A stretch of DNA of 31,464 nucleotides, taken from assembly GCA_002436765.1 (NCBI GenBank), contig DJNI01000077.1, positions 2,602 to 34,065 of the forward strand, read 5' to 3'. This DNA is from Clostridiales bacterium UBA6468. GTDB lineage: Bacteria; Bacillota; Clostridia; Oscillospirales; Oscillospiraceae. How positions within the stretch are numbered: the first letter of the stretch is position 1; every line of letters begins with the position of its first letter. Shown here in pieces: positions 22,015 through 29,903 of this stretch. A program made the translations under genes and the position numbers. A model generated the notes under the pieces. That model worked only from the letters and a program-made list of their open reading frames with translations. It was not told the origin of the DNA and did not search any database.

Positions 22015-23946
22015 TTACATAACATCATCCGCCGGAATGGTGTCCCGGTAAATGCCCAGGAGCCGTACCGTCGGTCTGGAGATCGGGAGCAGCTCGTCGT
22101 AGGCAGGTATCGTGCCGTGGATATTTTCGCACAGCCAATCCATGTGAAGCAGGTCTTCCGCCCCCAGCGTCCGTAAGCCGTCGTTCTTGATCACGCCGCC
22201 CTGGGCGACGATCTTTCTGCGGAAGGGGTCGATCACGCCGCTTTTGATACCGTTTCGCAGGTAAAGCGCCAGATTTTTCACGCCCTCCGGCAGGTCGTCC
22301 GCCAGCTTTACGTCGATCACGCCGCTGCTCAGTCCCCACCAGTCGTTCACGGCCTGGCCGTGGCTGTCGTCCCAGGTGCCGGACAGAATCGCCCGGATCA
22401 CATTCTCATAGAACTTTCCCCAGACCCAGCAGGGCGAACCCAGGGGGATAAATTCCCCGTTGTCGCCGACATAATAGGTGCCGTACTCCGTGTGCAGCTT
22501 GTCCTCCGCCGGTGTATCCCGGTTGGAGATCACCCGGATTCCCTCCCGGATGAACTCCCGGGTCGGATTGCCCGGCAGGCACGACCATTTCAGCTCGATC
22601 TGCGCCCTGGGATTGGTGAGCTGCGCACCGAGAGCAAAGGCGTTGATGGAGGCGGGAACGCCGAAAATCGGATAGGAACCCACGTAGCCGATCCGGTTAT
22701 TGTCCGCGATGGCGCCGGCTATCGCGCCTGTGATGAATTTCCCCTCGTAGATACGGCTGTAATAAGTGCGAACCGTGGAATAGGGCATGTGGATGGAGCA
22801 GTTCAGGAACCGCACCTTGGGATAGCGGATGGAGACCTTCAGGCTGGGGGCGATCAGCTGAGGGGTCGTGGTAAAGACGACCTCCGCGCCGTCGGCGACG
22901 GCCTGCTCCAGAAGCGCCTCCGCCTGGGCGGCCGTGTCCGCGCCGAAATAGCTGCGCACCGTCACCGCATTCCCCAGAGCGTCCTCCAGGTGTCTTCTCC
23001 CCACGTCATGGGCGCAGGTCCACGGACTGGTCTCCACCGTGCGCTGGTGAACGAAGGCAACGTTGACGTGACCCGGTCGCAGCAGCCGGCCGAACAGCGA
23101 CTGCCTGGGGGCAGTCCCCGCCGCTTCCGTCCGTACGACCAGATCCGGCAAGTCCATCGCCACCACGTTTTCCCACAACTCGCCGAGGGATTTTTTCAGC
23201 TGGGCGCCGGACAGCGCACCCAGGTCGGAAAAGGGATGCACGTGCAGCCACAGCAGCAGCGCTTCCTCCGGCCGGATATGCAGCCCCCGTCCGCCCAGAG
23301 CGTCGAACGCCTCCCGGAAATACTGGAAATACGCCCGGAAATGGCGGCGCTCATCCTCCGTCCACTCCCGATCCTTGGGCAGGTTGGTAAGCGTCAGCAG
23401 CTGCATATAGTACCCCGGACGGGTGTAGCGTACATCATAAAGCCTTGCGCATTTGAAAAAATCCAGGAATTCATAATAGGCGCGGATCTCCACGCCCTGG
23501 CTCAGCGGCGGAACGATCCGGTAAACGACGCTGGGGATCCTGGTCGCCCCGTAATATTTCAGCACGCTCAGGCGCTTATTTCCCTCCTGAACGTAGAAAT
23601 TTCCCAGATATTCGTAGCAAATAATGGGATCGCGGATGCCCTCGTCCCCCTGGTGTGCCTGACACAGCGCGATCCACTTCATCGCAAATTCCGACTCGCA
23701 GTCCAGCAGCGGGAAAAAGCCCGCCGAAAAGGCGGAAATTCTTCCGGCGCTTTTCACGCCAACGATCCGTTCAATGGGGATCTCCAGGGTGCCGATATTC
23801 TGCGCCCCCTCGGAAATGCCGCCGCCCAAAATCTGATCCAGCACCAGGGGAAAAGGGTTCTGTCCCTTCCCCTGAAGCATGGCGCACTCCTTCTGCCCAA
23901 GCCTGACCGCTTTCAGGTATTCGTCCTCGGCCTCTGCAACCGTCAT
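22015..23946 (-). CDS. ParB-like domain fused to BMP-family ligand-binding protein
   Basis: 643 residues without signal peptide, lipobox or membrane helix, so cytoplasmic. The N-terminal part (about 50-145) reads like a ParB/Srx nuclease-type domain: RIVGVKSAGRISAFSAGF, then DPIICYEYLGNFYVQEGNKRLSVLK, close to the ParB box pattern. A connecting region follows (about 145-280). The C-terminal part (about 285-530) matches the BMP/PnrA/Med family of periplasmic-type nucleoside-binding folds (HVNVAFVHQRT, GAIAGAIADNNRIGYVGSYP). ABC partners are not nearby. The family includes Bacillus Med, a cytoplasmic regulator. A ligand-sensing regulatory role is inferred. The ATG at 23946 follows GGAGG. Confidence 0.87.
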   Translation of the reverse strand: MTVAEAEDEYLKAVRLGQKECAMLQGKGQNPFPLVLDQILGGGISEGAQNIGTLEIPIERIVGVKSAGRISAFSAGFFPLLDCESEFAMKWIALCQAHQGDEGIRDPIICYEYLGNFYVQEGNKRLSVLKYYGATRIPSVVYRIVPPLSQGVEIRAYYEFLDFFKCARLYDVRYTRPGYYMQLLTLTNLPKDREWTEDERRHFRAYFQYFREAFDALGGRGLHIRPEEALLLWLHVHPFSDLGALSGAQLKKSLGELWENVVAMDLPDLVVRTEAAGTAPRQSLFGRLLRPGHVNVAFVHQRTVETSPWTCAHDVGRRHLEDALGNAVTVRSYFGADTAAQAEALLEQAVADGAEVVFTTTPQLIAPSLKVSIRYPKVRFLNCSIHMPYSTVRTYYSRIYEGKFITGAIAGAIADNNRIGYVGSYPIFGVPASINAFALGAQLTNPRAQIELKWSCLPGNPTREFIREGIRVISNRDTPAEDKLHTEYGTYYVGDNGEFIPLGSPCWVWGKFYENVIRAILSGTWDDSHGQAVNDWWGLSSGVIDVKLADDLPEGVKNLALYLRNGIKSGVIDPFRRKIVAQGGVIKNDGLRTLGAEDLLHMDWLCENIHGTIPAYDELLPISRPTVRLLGIYRDTIPADDVM

Positions 23947-23981
23947 TCCGATTCCTCCAAAATTCTTATCCGTTTGACAAG

Positions 23982-24010
23982 ATCATACTTCTTTTCCCAG
24001 GAAAAAACAA
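23982..24010 (-). promoter_or_regulatory. Promoter of the ParB-BMP fusion gene
   Basis: TTGTTT (24005-24010), 17 bases, TATGAT (23982-23987) on the minus strand, about 35 bases before the ATG. Confidence 0.65.
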
Positions 24011-24106
24011 TGCGCAAAAGGATTAAAAAGCAGCGGGATTTTCCGGTCAATCAAGGCGAAAGCAATAAAAAATTCCGCAGAAACCGGAATGCACGGCAAA
24101 GCAGTT

Positions 24107-24131
24107 CCCCCTGACGGAAGCCGTCAGGGGG
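24107..24131. other. GC hairpin without T run
   Basis: Perfect 11-base stem CCCCCTGACGG / CCGTCAGGGGG with a 3-base loop. Neither strand has a T run after it. It overlaps the stop codon of the short frame at 24124-24240. Confidence 0.5.
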
Positions 24132-24240
24132 CGCGCCGGGGAAGGAAGTATTCTTTTCGCAGCACGCGGTTATGGTTGCGGCCGATGTTGTCCCACAGCT
24201 CCAGCGCGTCCTTGGCGGCAACGGACGCGCCGCAGCCCAT
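24124..24240 (-). CDS. Possible 38-residue protein or gene remnant
   Basis: A frame from ATG at 24240 to TGA at 24124 (start MGCGASVAAKDALELW, end LRKEYFLPRRAP). Codon third positions are GC-rich like the real genes around it, and the peptide has a plausible amphipathic helix. The ribosome site is weak and the frame is closed by a stop about 19 codons upstream, so this could also be the tail of a decayed gene. No family is recognised. The stretch 24241-24379 above it holds nothing recognisable. Confidence 0.28.
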   Translation of the reverse strand: MGCGASVAAKDALELWDNIGRNHNRVLRKEYFLPRRAP

Positions 24241-24379
24241 CAAGCCGCCGCTCGGATTCCTTGCCGGCTTCTTCGCTGCCTCTCAGGGTACCGGAACCGA
24301 TGTGTTTCCCGCTTTTTGGTACCGAAGCGTGGGGGGGAAAGATCCGCTCACGGTCGCAGACGATTTATTCAGAGGTTCC

Positions 24380-25300
24380 TCAGTCGTCGTAGTCCTCGTC
24401 CCGTTTTTTTCTGTAAATGAGCAGGCCGATGAGCAGCAGGCTCAGCGTTCCGGAGACGATGAGAACGCCGATGAGGATGCCGATTACCGGGGAGCCGTCT
24501 TCCTGTTCCTCGGGAAGCGTCGGAGGAACCGTCTCCTGCGTAGGCAGGGTCTCCGGCGCCTGAGTTGCTTGCGTCGTTTCGGGAACCGTAGGCGGCTGGG
24601 TGGTGGGGACGGTGGGCGGCTCGGTCGCGGGCCGGGTGGTGGGCGGCGCCGTCGTCTCCGTCGGCCGGGAGGTCGCCTGCGTTTCGTTTCCAAAATTGTA
24701 GGGGTCGGAACCGTTGGCCGTCAGCACCTGCAAACGGCCGTGGAAATTGGTCTCCAGCTCCTCCACGTACTCACTCGGCCAGACGTTGTTCACCGGGCAG
24801 TAGATGGTGATATTGCTGCCGTTCCACAGGCAGTTGGCGTTGAAGGAGGGCATACCGCCGCTGCAATAGACCTCCGTCAGGTTGGTGCAGCCCTCAAAGC
24901 AGCTTGCGCCGAACCGGCGGAAGGTAGCGGGGAGGGAGATCTTCGTCAGCCCCTCGCAGCCCTGAAAGGCGCTTTCGCCGATCTCCTTCAGGGAATTGCC
25001 GAAGTCCACCGCCGTCAGGTTTTTGTAGTCGGTGAACGCCCCTGCGCCCACGGTGGTCACACCGTCGGTGAGGATCACGGTGTGGATTTCATCCGCGCTG
25101 CCCGACCAGGGCGCGCCGTCTTCAAAGTCCTTCATGGCGCCGCTGCCGGAGACGGTCAGGGTGTTGCCGTCCAGCGACCAGGAAAGTCCGTCGCCGCAGC
25201 TCTCCACGGGCGGGTCCGTTTCCGTGGCAAAGCCCCGGGGGGCAAGGAGCGTCAGCAGCAGGAAGGCCGCCAGAATGTGCAGAACAAATCGCTTCATCAT
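24380..25300 (-). CDS. Cell-surface leucine-rich-repeat protein
   Basis: 306 residues. A signal peptide covers about residues 1-26 (MMKRFVLHILAAFLLLTLLAP). BspA/LRR_5-type repeats follow (about 75-180): HTVILTDGVTTVGAGAFTDYKNL, EIGESAFQGCEGL, FGASCFEGCTNL. A Thr/Pro-rich stretch of about 70 residues acts as a wall-spanning stalk, and a C-terminal membrane helix (about 272-295, IGILIGVLIVSGTLSLLLIG) is followed by a short basic tail. It is probably exported and anchored in the membrane, with a binding role typical of such repeats. AAGGAAG precedes ATG 25300. Confidence 0.9.
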   Translation of the reverse strand: MMKRFVLHILAAFLLLTLLAPRGFATETDPPVESCGDGLSWSLDGNTLTVSGSGAMKDFEDGAPWSGSADEIHTVILTDGVTTVGAGAFTDYKNLTAVDFGNSLKEIGESAFQGCEGLTKISLPATFRRFGASCFEGCTNLTEVYCSGGMPSFNANCLWNGSNITIYCPVNNVWPSEYVEELETNFHGRLQVLTANGSDPYNFGNETQATSRPTETTAPPTTRPATEPPTVPTTQPPTVPETTQATQAPETLPTQETVPPTLPEEQEDGSPVIGILIGVLIVSGTLSLLLIGLLIYRKKRDEDYDD

Positions 25301-25364
25301 ATGTATATACTTCCTTTCTGTAGCTTCGACCTCATGATACCAAATCCGTCATGAGAAAATTGTC

Positions 25365-25395
25365 AAAAAGCGGCTCCGAACAGGCTCAGAGCCGC
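25365..25395 (-). terminator. Terminator of murA
   Basis: GCGGCTC pairs with GAGCCGC (25370-25376, 25389-25395) followed on the minus strand by TTTTT, 12 bases after the murA stop. Confidence 0.85.
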
Positions 25396-25406
25396 CTAAA
25401 GGTTCC

Positions 25407-26678
25407 CTAAGATTCGTCCTCCACCCGGCGGATGTCCGCGCCCAGCGCCCGGAGCTTTTCCACCAGATTTTCATAGCCCCGTTCAATGAAATGAATGTGC
25501 TCGACAAAGGTGGTGTCTCTTGCCGCCAGACCCGCAATGACCAGCGCCGCGCCTGCCCGCAGATCGTGGGCAAAAACGGTGCTGCCCGTAAGGTGATCCA
25601 CGCCGGTGACCGTCGCCGTCTTTCCGCTGATGCGGATGCTTGCGCCCATACTTTCCAGCTCGGTGCAGTAGCCGAAGAACCGGGTCTCGTAGACGCTTTC
25701 CGTCAGGCGGCTGATCCCTCCCGCCAGCGCCATGCACACGCAGACCTGTGCCTGCATATCCGTGGGGAAGCCGGGATAGGGACGGGTCTTGACCGTGGTC
25801 TGCCGCAGCCTTCCCGTGCGCATGATGCGGATGGAATCGTCATAATTGATAACCTTCGCGCCCATTTCCTGCAGCTTGCTGGTGATGCACTCCATATGCT
25901 TGGGGATCACGTTCTGCACCAGCACGTTGCCGCCCACCGCCGTGACCGCGGCCAGGTAGGTTCCCGCCTCGATCTGGTCGGGGATGATGGCGTAGGTGCC
26001 GCCCCGCAGGGCGTTGACGCCCCGGATCTTGACGGTATCCGTACCCGCGCCGGTGATCCGTGCGCCCATGGTGTTCAGGAAGTTGGCAAGGTCAACGATG
26101 TGGGGCTCCTTCGCCGCGTTTTCGATGATGGTCTGGCCGGGCAGCAACGTCGCCGCCAGCATGATGTTGACGGTGGCGCCCACGGACGCCATGTCCAGAC
26201 TGATCCGCCCGCCGTGCAGTCCCTCCTGACCGGGGGTCAGGGCAACGTATTCTTCCGTCTCGTCCACGTCCGCGCCCAGCGCCAGAAAGCCCTTGATGTG
26301 CTGGTCAATGGGACGGGAGGCGAAATTACAGCCGCCGGGCAGCGCCACATGGGCTCTGCCGAACCGCCCCAGCAGCGCGCCCATCAGATAATAGCTGGCG
26401 CGCATTCTGCGCACGAGCTGCTGATCCGGCTCGCTGCACTGAATGTCCGTGCAGTCGATCTCCACCACGCCGGGTTCCGGGGTAACGATGCTCGCCCCCA
26501 TTCCGTCGAGGATACTCAGCAGGATCCGGACGTCGGAAATATTGGGAACATTCTCGATCCGGCACTTGCCGCTGACCAGCAGGGCGGCGGGCAGGATCGC
26601 CACGGCCGCATTCTTCGCGCCGCTGATCGTGACGGTGCCGTTCAGGGGATGACCGCCGTTAATTTCATATCTTGCCAA
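25407..26678 (-). CDS. murA: UDP-N-acetylglucosamine 1-carboxyvinyltransferase
   Basis: First committed step of peptidoglycan synthesis: transfers enolpyruvate from PEP to UDP-GlcNAc. The PEP-binding SGAKNA has Lys22 and Asn23. The mobile loop carries the active cysteine Cys117 in LPGGCNFASRP, the residue attacked by fosfomycin, so the enzyme should be sensitive. It has 423 residues. The start is TTG at 26678 (MARYEINGG), seven bases after AGGAGAGG; an upstream in-frame ATG at 26711 would bury that ribosome site. Clostridia often have two murA copies; which one this is cannot be told. Confidence 0.96.
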   Translation of the reverse strand: MARYEINGGHPLNGTVTISGAKNAAVAILPAALLVSGKCRIENVPNISDVRILLSILDGMGASIVTPEPGVVEIDCTDIQCSEPDQQLVRRMRASYYLMGALLGRFGRAHVALPGGCNFASRPIDQHIKGFLALGADVDETEEYVALTPGQEGLHGGRISLDMASVGATVNIMLAATLLPGQTIIENAAKEPHIVDLANFLNTMGARITGAGTDTVKIRGVNALRGGTYAIIPDQIEAGTYLAAVTAVGGNVLVQNVIPKHMECITSKLQEMGAKVINYDDSIRIMRTGRLRQTTVKTRPYPGFPTDMQAQVCVCMALAGGISRLTESVYETRFFGYCTELESMGASIRISGKTATVTGVDHLTGSTVFAHDLRAGAALVIAGLAARDTTFVEHIHFIERGYENLVEKLRALGADIRRVEDES

Positions 26679-26732
26679 GGAATATCCTCTCCTTGTGATT
26701 GGATTCGTCAATCGTCATACATAGGCCAGGGT

Positions 26733-26761
26733 ATTATACCATACATAGCGAAAATTGTAAA
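26733..26761 (-). promoter_or_regulatory. Promoter of murA
   Basis: TTTACA (26756-26761), 17 bases, TATAAT (26733-26738), with TGG just before the -10 giving an extended -10 element. Confidence 0.85.
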
Positions 26762-26815
26762 GTGTCATTGCCGGCAGGGAAATTTTCGAAATTTTCCTCT
26801 GTGAAACTCCTGAAA

Positions 26816-28105
26816 TTACCGCCGCAATCCCTTCGGATAATGATTTTTCAGAACGCGACCGTCGCCCTTTCCCCAGCCGATGGAATAGCCCCCCGCCGAG
26901 ACGAGGCACCAGCCCTTCTGCATGGACGGCACCACATCCCCCCGGAGATAAGCGCTTATCGCCCCGGAGTCCGCCGGGTAATCCTGTTGGTTTTCGCAGG
27001 TCTTCAGCCACAGCGCCAGGGCGTGGGCAGGCTCGAAGCGGTCTTTTTTCACCGTCCCCAGCTCCAGACCGGGGCGGAGGACCTTCAGCTTCCGGATGTC
27101 CGGCATATCCGGCGGCGCCCAGTACAGGGTGTCTCCGAAGGTGACCGCCTTTCCCTCGGGCAGACAGATATCCAAGCTGGCCGCAAAGGGCTGCCAGGTC
27201 TTCGGAAGTTTTTCCCCGGCGGGAATCACGGTGCTTTCTTCGCTGCCTTCCATCTTACGCAGCACGGCGGCAAAATGTCCCTCCCCCAGCAGCTTATGGG
27301 GCCACAGGCGGAAGCTTCCGTTTTCCCCGGCCTCGAACCAGGGCGCATTTGCGTCTTCCGGGGCAAATTCCGGGTGATTTTCCAGAAACCGCGCCACCGC
27401 CTGCTCGTCCTCCTCCGGGGAAAAGGTGCAGGTGGAATACACCAGATGCCCGCCGGGGCGAACCAGCGCCGCCGCGGAATTCAGGATCTCCTCCTGCCGC
27501 CGGGCGCACATCTCCACGGTCTCCCGGCTCCAGTCCGTGACGGCGGCTTCCTCCTTCCGGAACATCCCCTCCCCGGAGCAGGGCGCGTCCACCAGCACCC
27601 GGTCAAAAAATCCGGCAAACCGCTGCGCCAGGGCGGCCGGGTGCTCGTTGGTCACCAACGCGTTGGCAACGGCCATGCGCTCGATGTTCCGGGAAAGGAT
27701 CTTTGCCCGCTTGGGGTTGATCTCATTGCAGAGCAGAAATCCCTGCCCCATCATCCGTCCGGCGATCTGGGTGGTCTTGCCGCCGGGAGCGGCGCACAGG
27801 TCGCAGACCCGCTCCCCGGGTTGGGGGTCGAGCAAGGCCACCGGCGCCATGGCGCTGGCTTCCTGAAGGTAGTAGACCCCCGCCTCATGAAATACGTGCA
27901 GGCCGGGGCGGGCGTCCGGGTCGTAATAGTACCCCATCGGCTCCCAGGGCACCGGCTGTCCCACGAAGGGCAGCGGCGGGATTTCCCCCTTCAGGGGATT
28001 GAACCGCAGCGCCACCGCCCGGGGGCGGTTCAGGCTGTCAAGATAGCGCTCATATTCGTCTCCCAGCTGGCGCTTCATGCGCTCCAAAAAGGCTTCCGGC
28101 AGCAT
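26816..28105 (-). CDS. RsmF-like 16S rRNA cytosine-C5 methyltransferase
   Basis: NOL1/NOP2/Sun-family m5C methyltransferase. It has 429 residues with the SAM site CAAPGGKTTQIA, motif IV DAPCSGEGMFRK with the first active cysteine and STCTFSPEEDE with the second. It is the YebU/RsmF subgroup rather than RsmB because it lacks the NusB domain and has a C-terminal RNA-binding part (PEGKAVTFGDTLYWAPP). The ATG at 28105 follows GGAGG. The exact target base in 16S rRNA is not certain in Clostridia. Confidence 0.93.
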   Translation of the reverse strand: MLPEAFLERMKRQLGDEYERYLDSLNRPRAVALRFNPLKGEIPPLPFVGQPVPWEPMGYYYDPDARPGLHVFHEAGVYYLQEASAMAPVALLDPQPGERVCDLCAAPGGKTTQIAGRMMGQGFLLCNEINPKRAKILSRNIERMAVANALVTNEHPAALAQRFAGFFDRVLVDAPCSGEGMFRKEEAAVTDWSRETVEMCARRQEEILNSAAALVRPGGHLVYSTCTFSPEEDEQAVARFLENHPEFAPEDANAPWFEAGENGSFRLWPHKLLGEGHFAAVLRKMEGSEESTVIPAGEKLPKTWQPFAASLDICLPEGKAVTFGDTLYWAPPDMPDIRKLKVLRPGLELGTVKKDRFEPAHALALWLKTCENQQDYPADSGAISAYLRGDVVPSMQKGWCLVSAGGYSIGWGKGDGRVLKNHYPKGLRR

Positions 28106-28135
28106 ACGTTACCTCCAAAATCACGACTGCGCTCC

Positions 28136-28144
28136 ATTATAGCA
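28136..28144 (-). promoter_or_regulatory. Extended -10 promoter of the RsmF-like gene
   Basis: TGC followed by TATAAT (28136-28141) on the minus strand; no good -35 is found 16-18 bases upstream, so the TGn extension likely compensates. It lies about 30 bases before the ATG. Confidence 0.6.
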
Positions 28145-28175
28145 CATCCTAAGGCATTTTTCCACCACAAAGCGC

Positions 28176-28207
28176 AAAATGCCGGCGCGGCAGGATCGCC
28201 GCGCCGG
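28176..28207 (-). terminator. Terminator of degV
   Basis: Perfect 10-base stem CCGGCGCGGC / GCCGCGCCGG with a 6-base loop, then CATTTTG on the minus strand, 14 bases after the gene stop. Confidence 0.82.
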
Positions 28208-28221
28208 TCAATGAATCGGGG

Positions 28222-29082
28222 TCAAAAGAGTCGGTTGTCGTTGTGGGTGTTGAACGCGCCCTCAAAGCCGATGATCAGGCCGCCCTCCTCCGCGTAGTAG
28301 CTGCACAAAGCCGTCGTCGGCTCCAGCAGGAAGCGGGCGTGGGGGAACTCGGCCAGCAGCGCCTCCCGGAAATCGGCCGCCGCTTTCTCTGCAAAGCAGT
28401 GGGCGACCCGGATATATCCGCCGTCCCGGAAGCCACGCTCCTTGACCATGTCCACCAGCATCTGGGTGGTTTTTCTCAGTCCTCTGGGCTTGTGCACCGG
28501 GGCGACCTGGCCGCCCTTGGCCTCGCCCGCCACCCGGATACCCAGTATTCCGGCGATCTTCGCCACCGCGATGTTCACCCGGCCGTTTCTTGCCAGGTTA
28601 TTCATGGATTCCAGGCAGAACAGGGTGTGCAGGTGGTTGTGGTAATCCAGCACCTTCTCCTTCGTGGTCTCGAAATCGTCCCCCGCGTCCTTGCACTGAC
28701 GGATCTTCTGCGCCAGCATCATCATTTCCGGCCCCGTGGCGAGAGAATCGAAGATAAATACCTTTCTTTCCGGATGCTCGGCCATGTACGTATCGGCGGC
28801 GTGTCTCGCCGCGTTGTAGCTGCCCGACAGGTGCTTGGAAATGGTGATGCCGAAAACCTCATCCGCATCGCCGAAGGCTTCCAGCCACTCCCCCACGTTG
28901 GGGCAGGAGGAGCCGGACTTGCCCTTATATTGCTTCAGATCCTCCACCATTTGTGCCACGTCCAGATGGGCGTCGTCCACATATTCCTTTTCCGCCACGA
29001 TTTTCATGGGAACGGAGGCAAACGTACCGTCCTCCCCGGAGACGATGTTGCAGGAGGAATCCGCTACGATCTTATATTTCAT
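28222..29082 (-). CDS. DegV family fatty-acid-binding protein
   Basis: 286 residues. The N-terminal KIVADSSCNI, the SGSSCPNVGEW and the ISKHLSGSYNAAR segments are those that contact the fatty acid carboxylate in DegV/FakB proteins, which present exogenous fatty acids to the FakA kinase. FakA is not in the window. The ATG at 29082 follows GAGGG; a longer in-frame reading from 29160 would cross the promoter. It is divergent from a DUF1836 regulator with two inverted repeats close to the promoters. Many Firmicutes carry several DegV paralogues, so the lipid preference is unknown. Confidence 0.93.
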   Translation of the reverse strand: MKYKIVADSSCNIVSGEDGTFASVPMKIVAEKEYVDDAHLDVAQMVEDLKQYKGKSGSSCPNVGEWLEAFGDADEVFGITISKHLSGSYNAARHAADTYMAEHPERKVFIFDSLATGPEMMMLAQKIRQCKDAGDDFETTKEKVLDYHNHLHTLFCLESMNNLARNGRVNIAVAKIAGILGIRVAGEAKGGQVAPVHKPRGLRKTTQMLVDMVKERGFRDGGYIRVAHCFAEKAAADFREALLAEFPHARFLLEPTTALCSYYAEEGGLIIGFEGAFNTHNDNRLF

Positions 29083-29105
29083 AATTATCCCTCGATCAAA
29101 CCTAG

Positions 29106-29130
29106 TCATCGGTTTTTTAATAACCGATGA
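29106..29130. promoter_or_regulatory. Inverted repeat at the degV transcription start
   Basis: TCATCGGTT and AACCGATGA, 9 bases each with a 7-base spacer, directly after the -10 box. It could be an operator or a 5' RNA hairpin. Confidence 0.55.
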
Positions 29131-29131
29131 T

Positions 29132-29160
29132 ATTATATCAGCAACCGACCAAGATGTCAA
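29132..29160 (-). promoter_or_regulatory. Consensus promoter of degV
   Basis: TTGACA (29155-29160), 17 bases, TATAAT (29132-29137): perfect in both boxes. Confidence 0.9.
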
Positions 29161-29183
29161 GATAATCTTAAGACAAGATTATC
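29161..29183. promoter_or_regulatory. Inverted repeat between two divergent promoters
   Basis: GATAATCTT-N5-AAGATTATC, perfect 9-base arms, filling nearly all the space between the two -35 boxes (29160 and 29187). It is a strong operator candidate for both genes. Confidence 0.7.
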
Positions 29184-29186
29184 ATA

Positions 29187-29215
29187 TTGACTTTTCCCTG
29201 CTCTTACGATATAAT
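29187..29215 (+). promoter_or_regulatory. Promoter of the DUF1836 gene
   Basis: TTGACT (29187-29192), 17 bases, TATAAT (29210-29215), leaving a leader of about 10 bases before the ATG at 29232. Confidence 0.85.
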
Positions 29216-29231
29216 ACCCCCGGTGATATGG

Positions 29232-29747
29232 ATGAAACAGGAAATCAAACAACAGCTTGGTCAGTCCGTTCAGGGCTTCCGTCTGCCCCGTTATCAGGAA
29301 ATTCCCGACGTGGGTCTGTATCTGGAACAGGCCACCAAATATATCTGCCGCTACCTGTCCCCCATTCTGGCGTCGCCCCTTACGGCGTCCATGATCAGCA
29401 ACTACGTCAAGCGGGGGCTGCTGTCCAGCCCGGTGAAGAAGCAGTACAGCCGGGATCAGGTGGCGTATCTTTTCTTCATCGCCGTGGCGAAGAACGTCCT
29501 GTCCCTGGACGCGCTGGCCTGCTTCCTGCGGCTCCAGGAGCGCACCTATCCCCTGGAAAAAGCCTATAATTACTTCTGCCGGGAGCTGGAAAATCTCCTG
29601 CTGTTCCAGTTCGAAATAAGCGAAACCATGGAGTCCTCCGACGAGGATTCCTCCGACGAAAAGCGGCTGCTCTACAGCTGCACGGCGGCGGTGGTGCAGA
29701 AGGTGTACATGGAAAAATGGCTGGAAGCCGTCGCGGCGGAAGAATAA
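29232..29747 (+). CDS. DUF1836 protein, MerR-like DNA-binding
   Basis: 171 residues. The family segment YLSPILASPLTASMISNYVKRGLLSSPVKKQYSRDQVAYL resembles the winged helix of MerR proteins (ISNYVKRGLL then KKQYSRDQVAYL), followed by VAKNVLSLDAL. The C-terminal half contains an acidic stretch (ESSDEDSSDEK) and helices. The start at 29232 is chosen because the frame upstream would cover the -10 box; the GGTGAT site is weak and the leader is very short. It is divergent from degV, and a shared inverted repeat suggests that it regulates itself and degV. Confidence 0.87.
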   Translation: MKQEIKQQLGQSVQGFRLPRYQEIPDVGLYLEQATKYICRYLSPILASPLTASMISNYVKRGLLSSPVKKQYSRDQVAYLFFIAVAKNVLSLDALACFLRLQERTYPLEKAYNYFCRELENLLLFQFEISETMESSDEDSSDEKRLLYSCTAAVVQKVYMEKWLEAVAAEE

Positions 29748-29757
29748 TAAACGCGGG

Positions 29758-29793
29758 AGCGGTATCCCAACGTAGAAAGGGATACCGCTTTTT
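29758..29793 (+). terminator. Terminator of the DUF1836 gene
   Basis: An 11-base stem AGCGGTATCCC / GGGATACCGCT with a 10-base loop and TTTTT after it. Confidence 0.9.
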
Positions 29794-29827
29794 CGTTTCT
29801 CAGAGCGCAAATTCCTTGCCGGAAAGA

Positions 29828-29856
29828 TTGACTTTTCCGGTCGTTTGTGGGATAAT
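29828..29856 (+). promoter_or_regulatory. Promoter of aspS
   Basis: TTGACT (29828-29833), 17 bases, GATAAT (29851-29856). About 40 bases remain to the ATG, too few for a T-box leader. Confidence 0.75.
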
Positions 29857-29903
29857 AGGCAGGCTAAAACAGAAAACGCCAGATATAAGAGAGGTTTTCA
29901 TCC

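Noticed and set aside
22360..24114. 584-codon open frame on the plus strand opposite the ParB-BMP gene
   Set aside because: Antisense shadow; runs through the promoter of the opposite gene and has no recognisable domain.
24089..25354. 421-codon open frame on the plus strand opposite the LRR protein
   Set aside because: Antisense shadow; the opposite strand has a signal peptide, LRR repeats and a membrane anchor.
29857..29903. T-box leader upstream of aspS
   Set aside because: Fewer than 50 bases separate the promoter from the start codon, far too short for a T-box.
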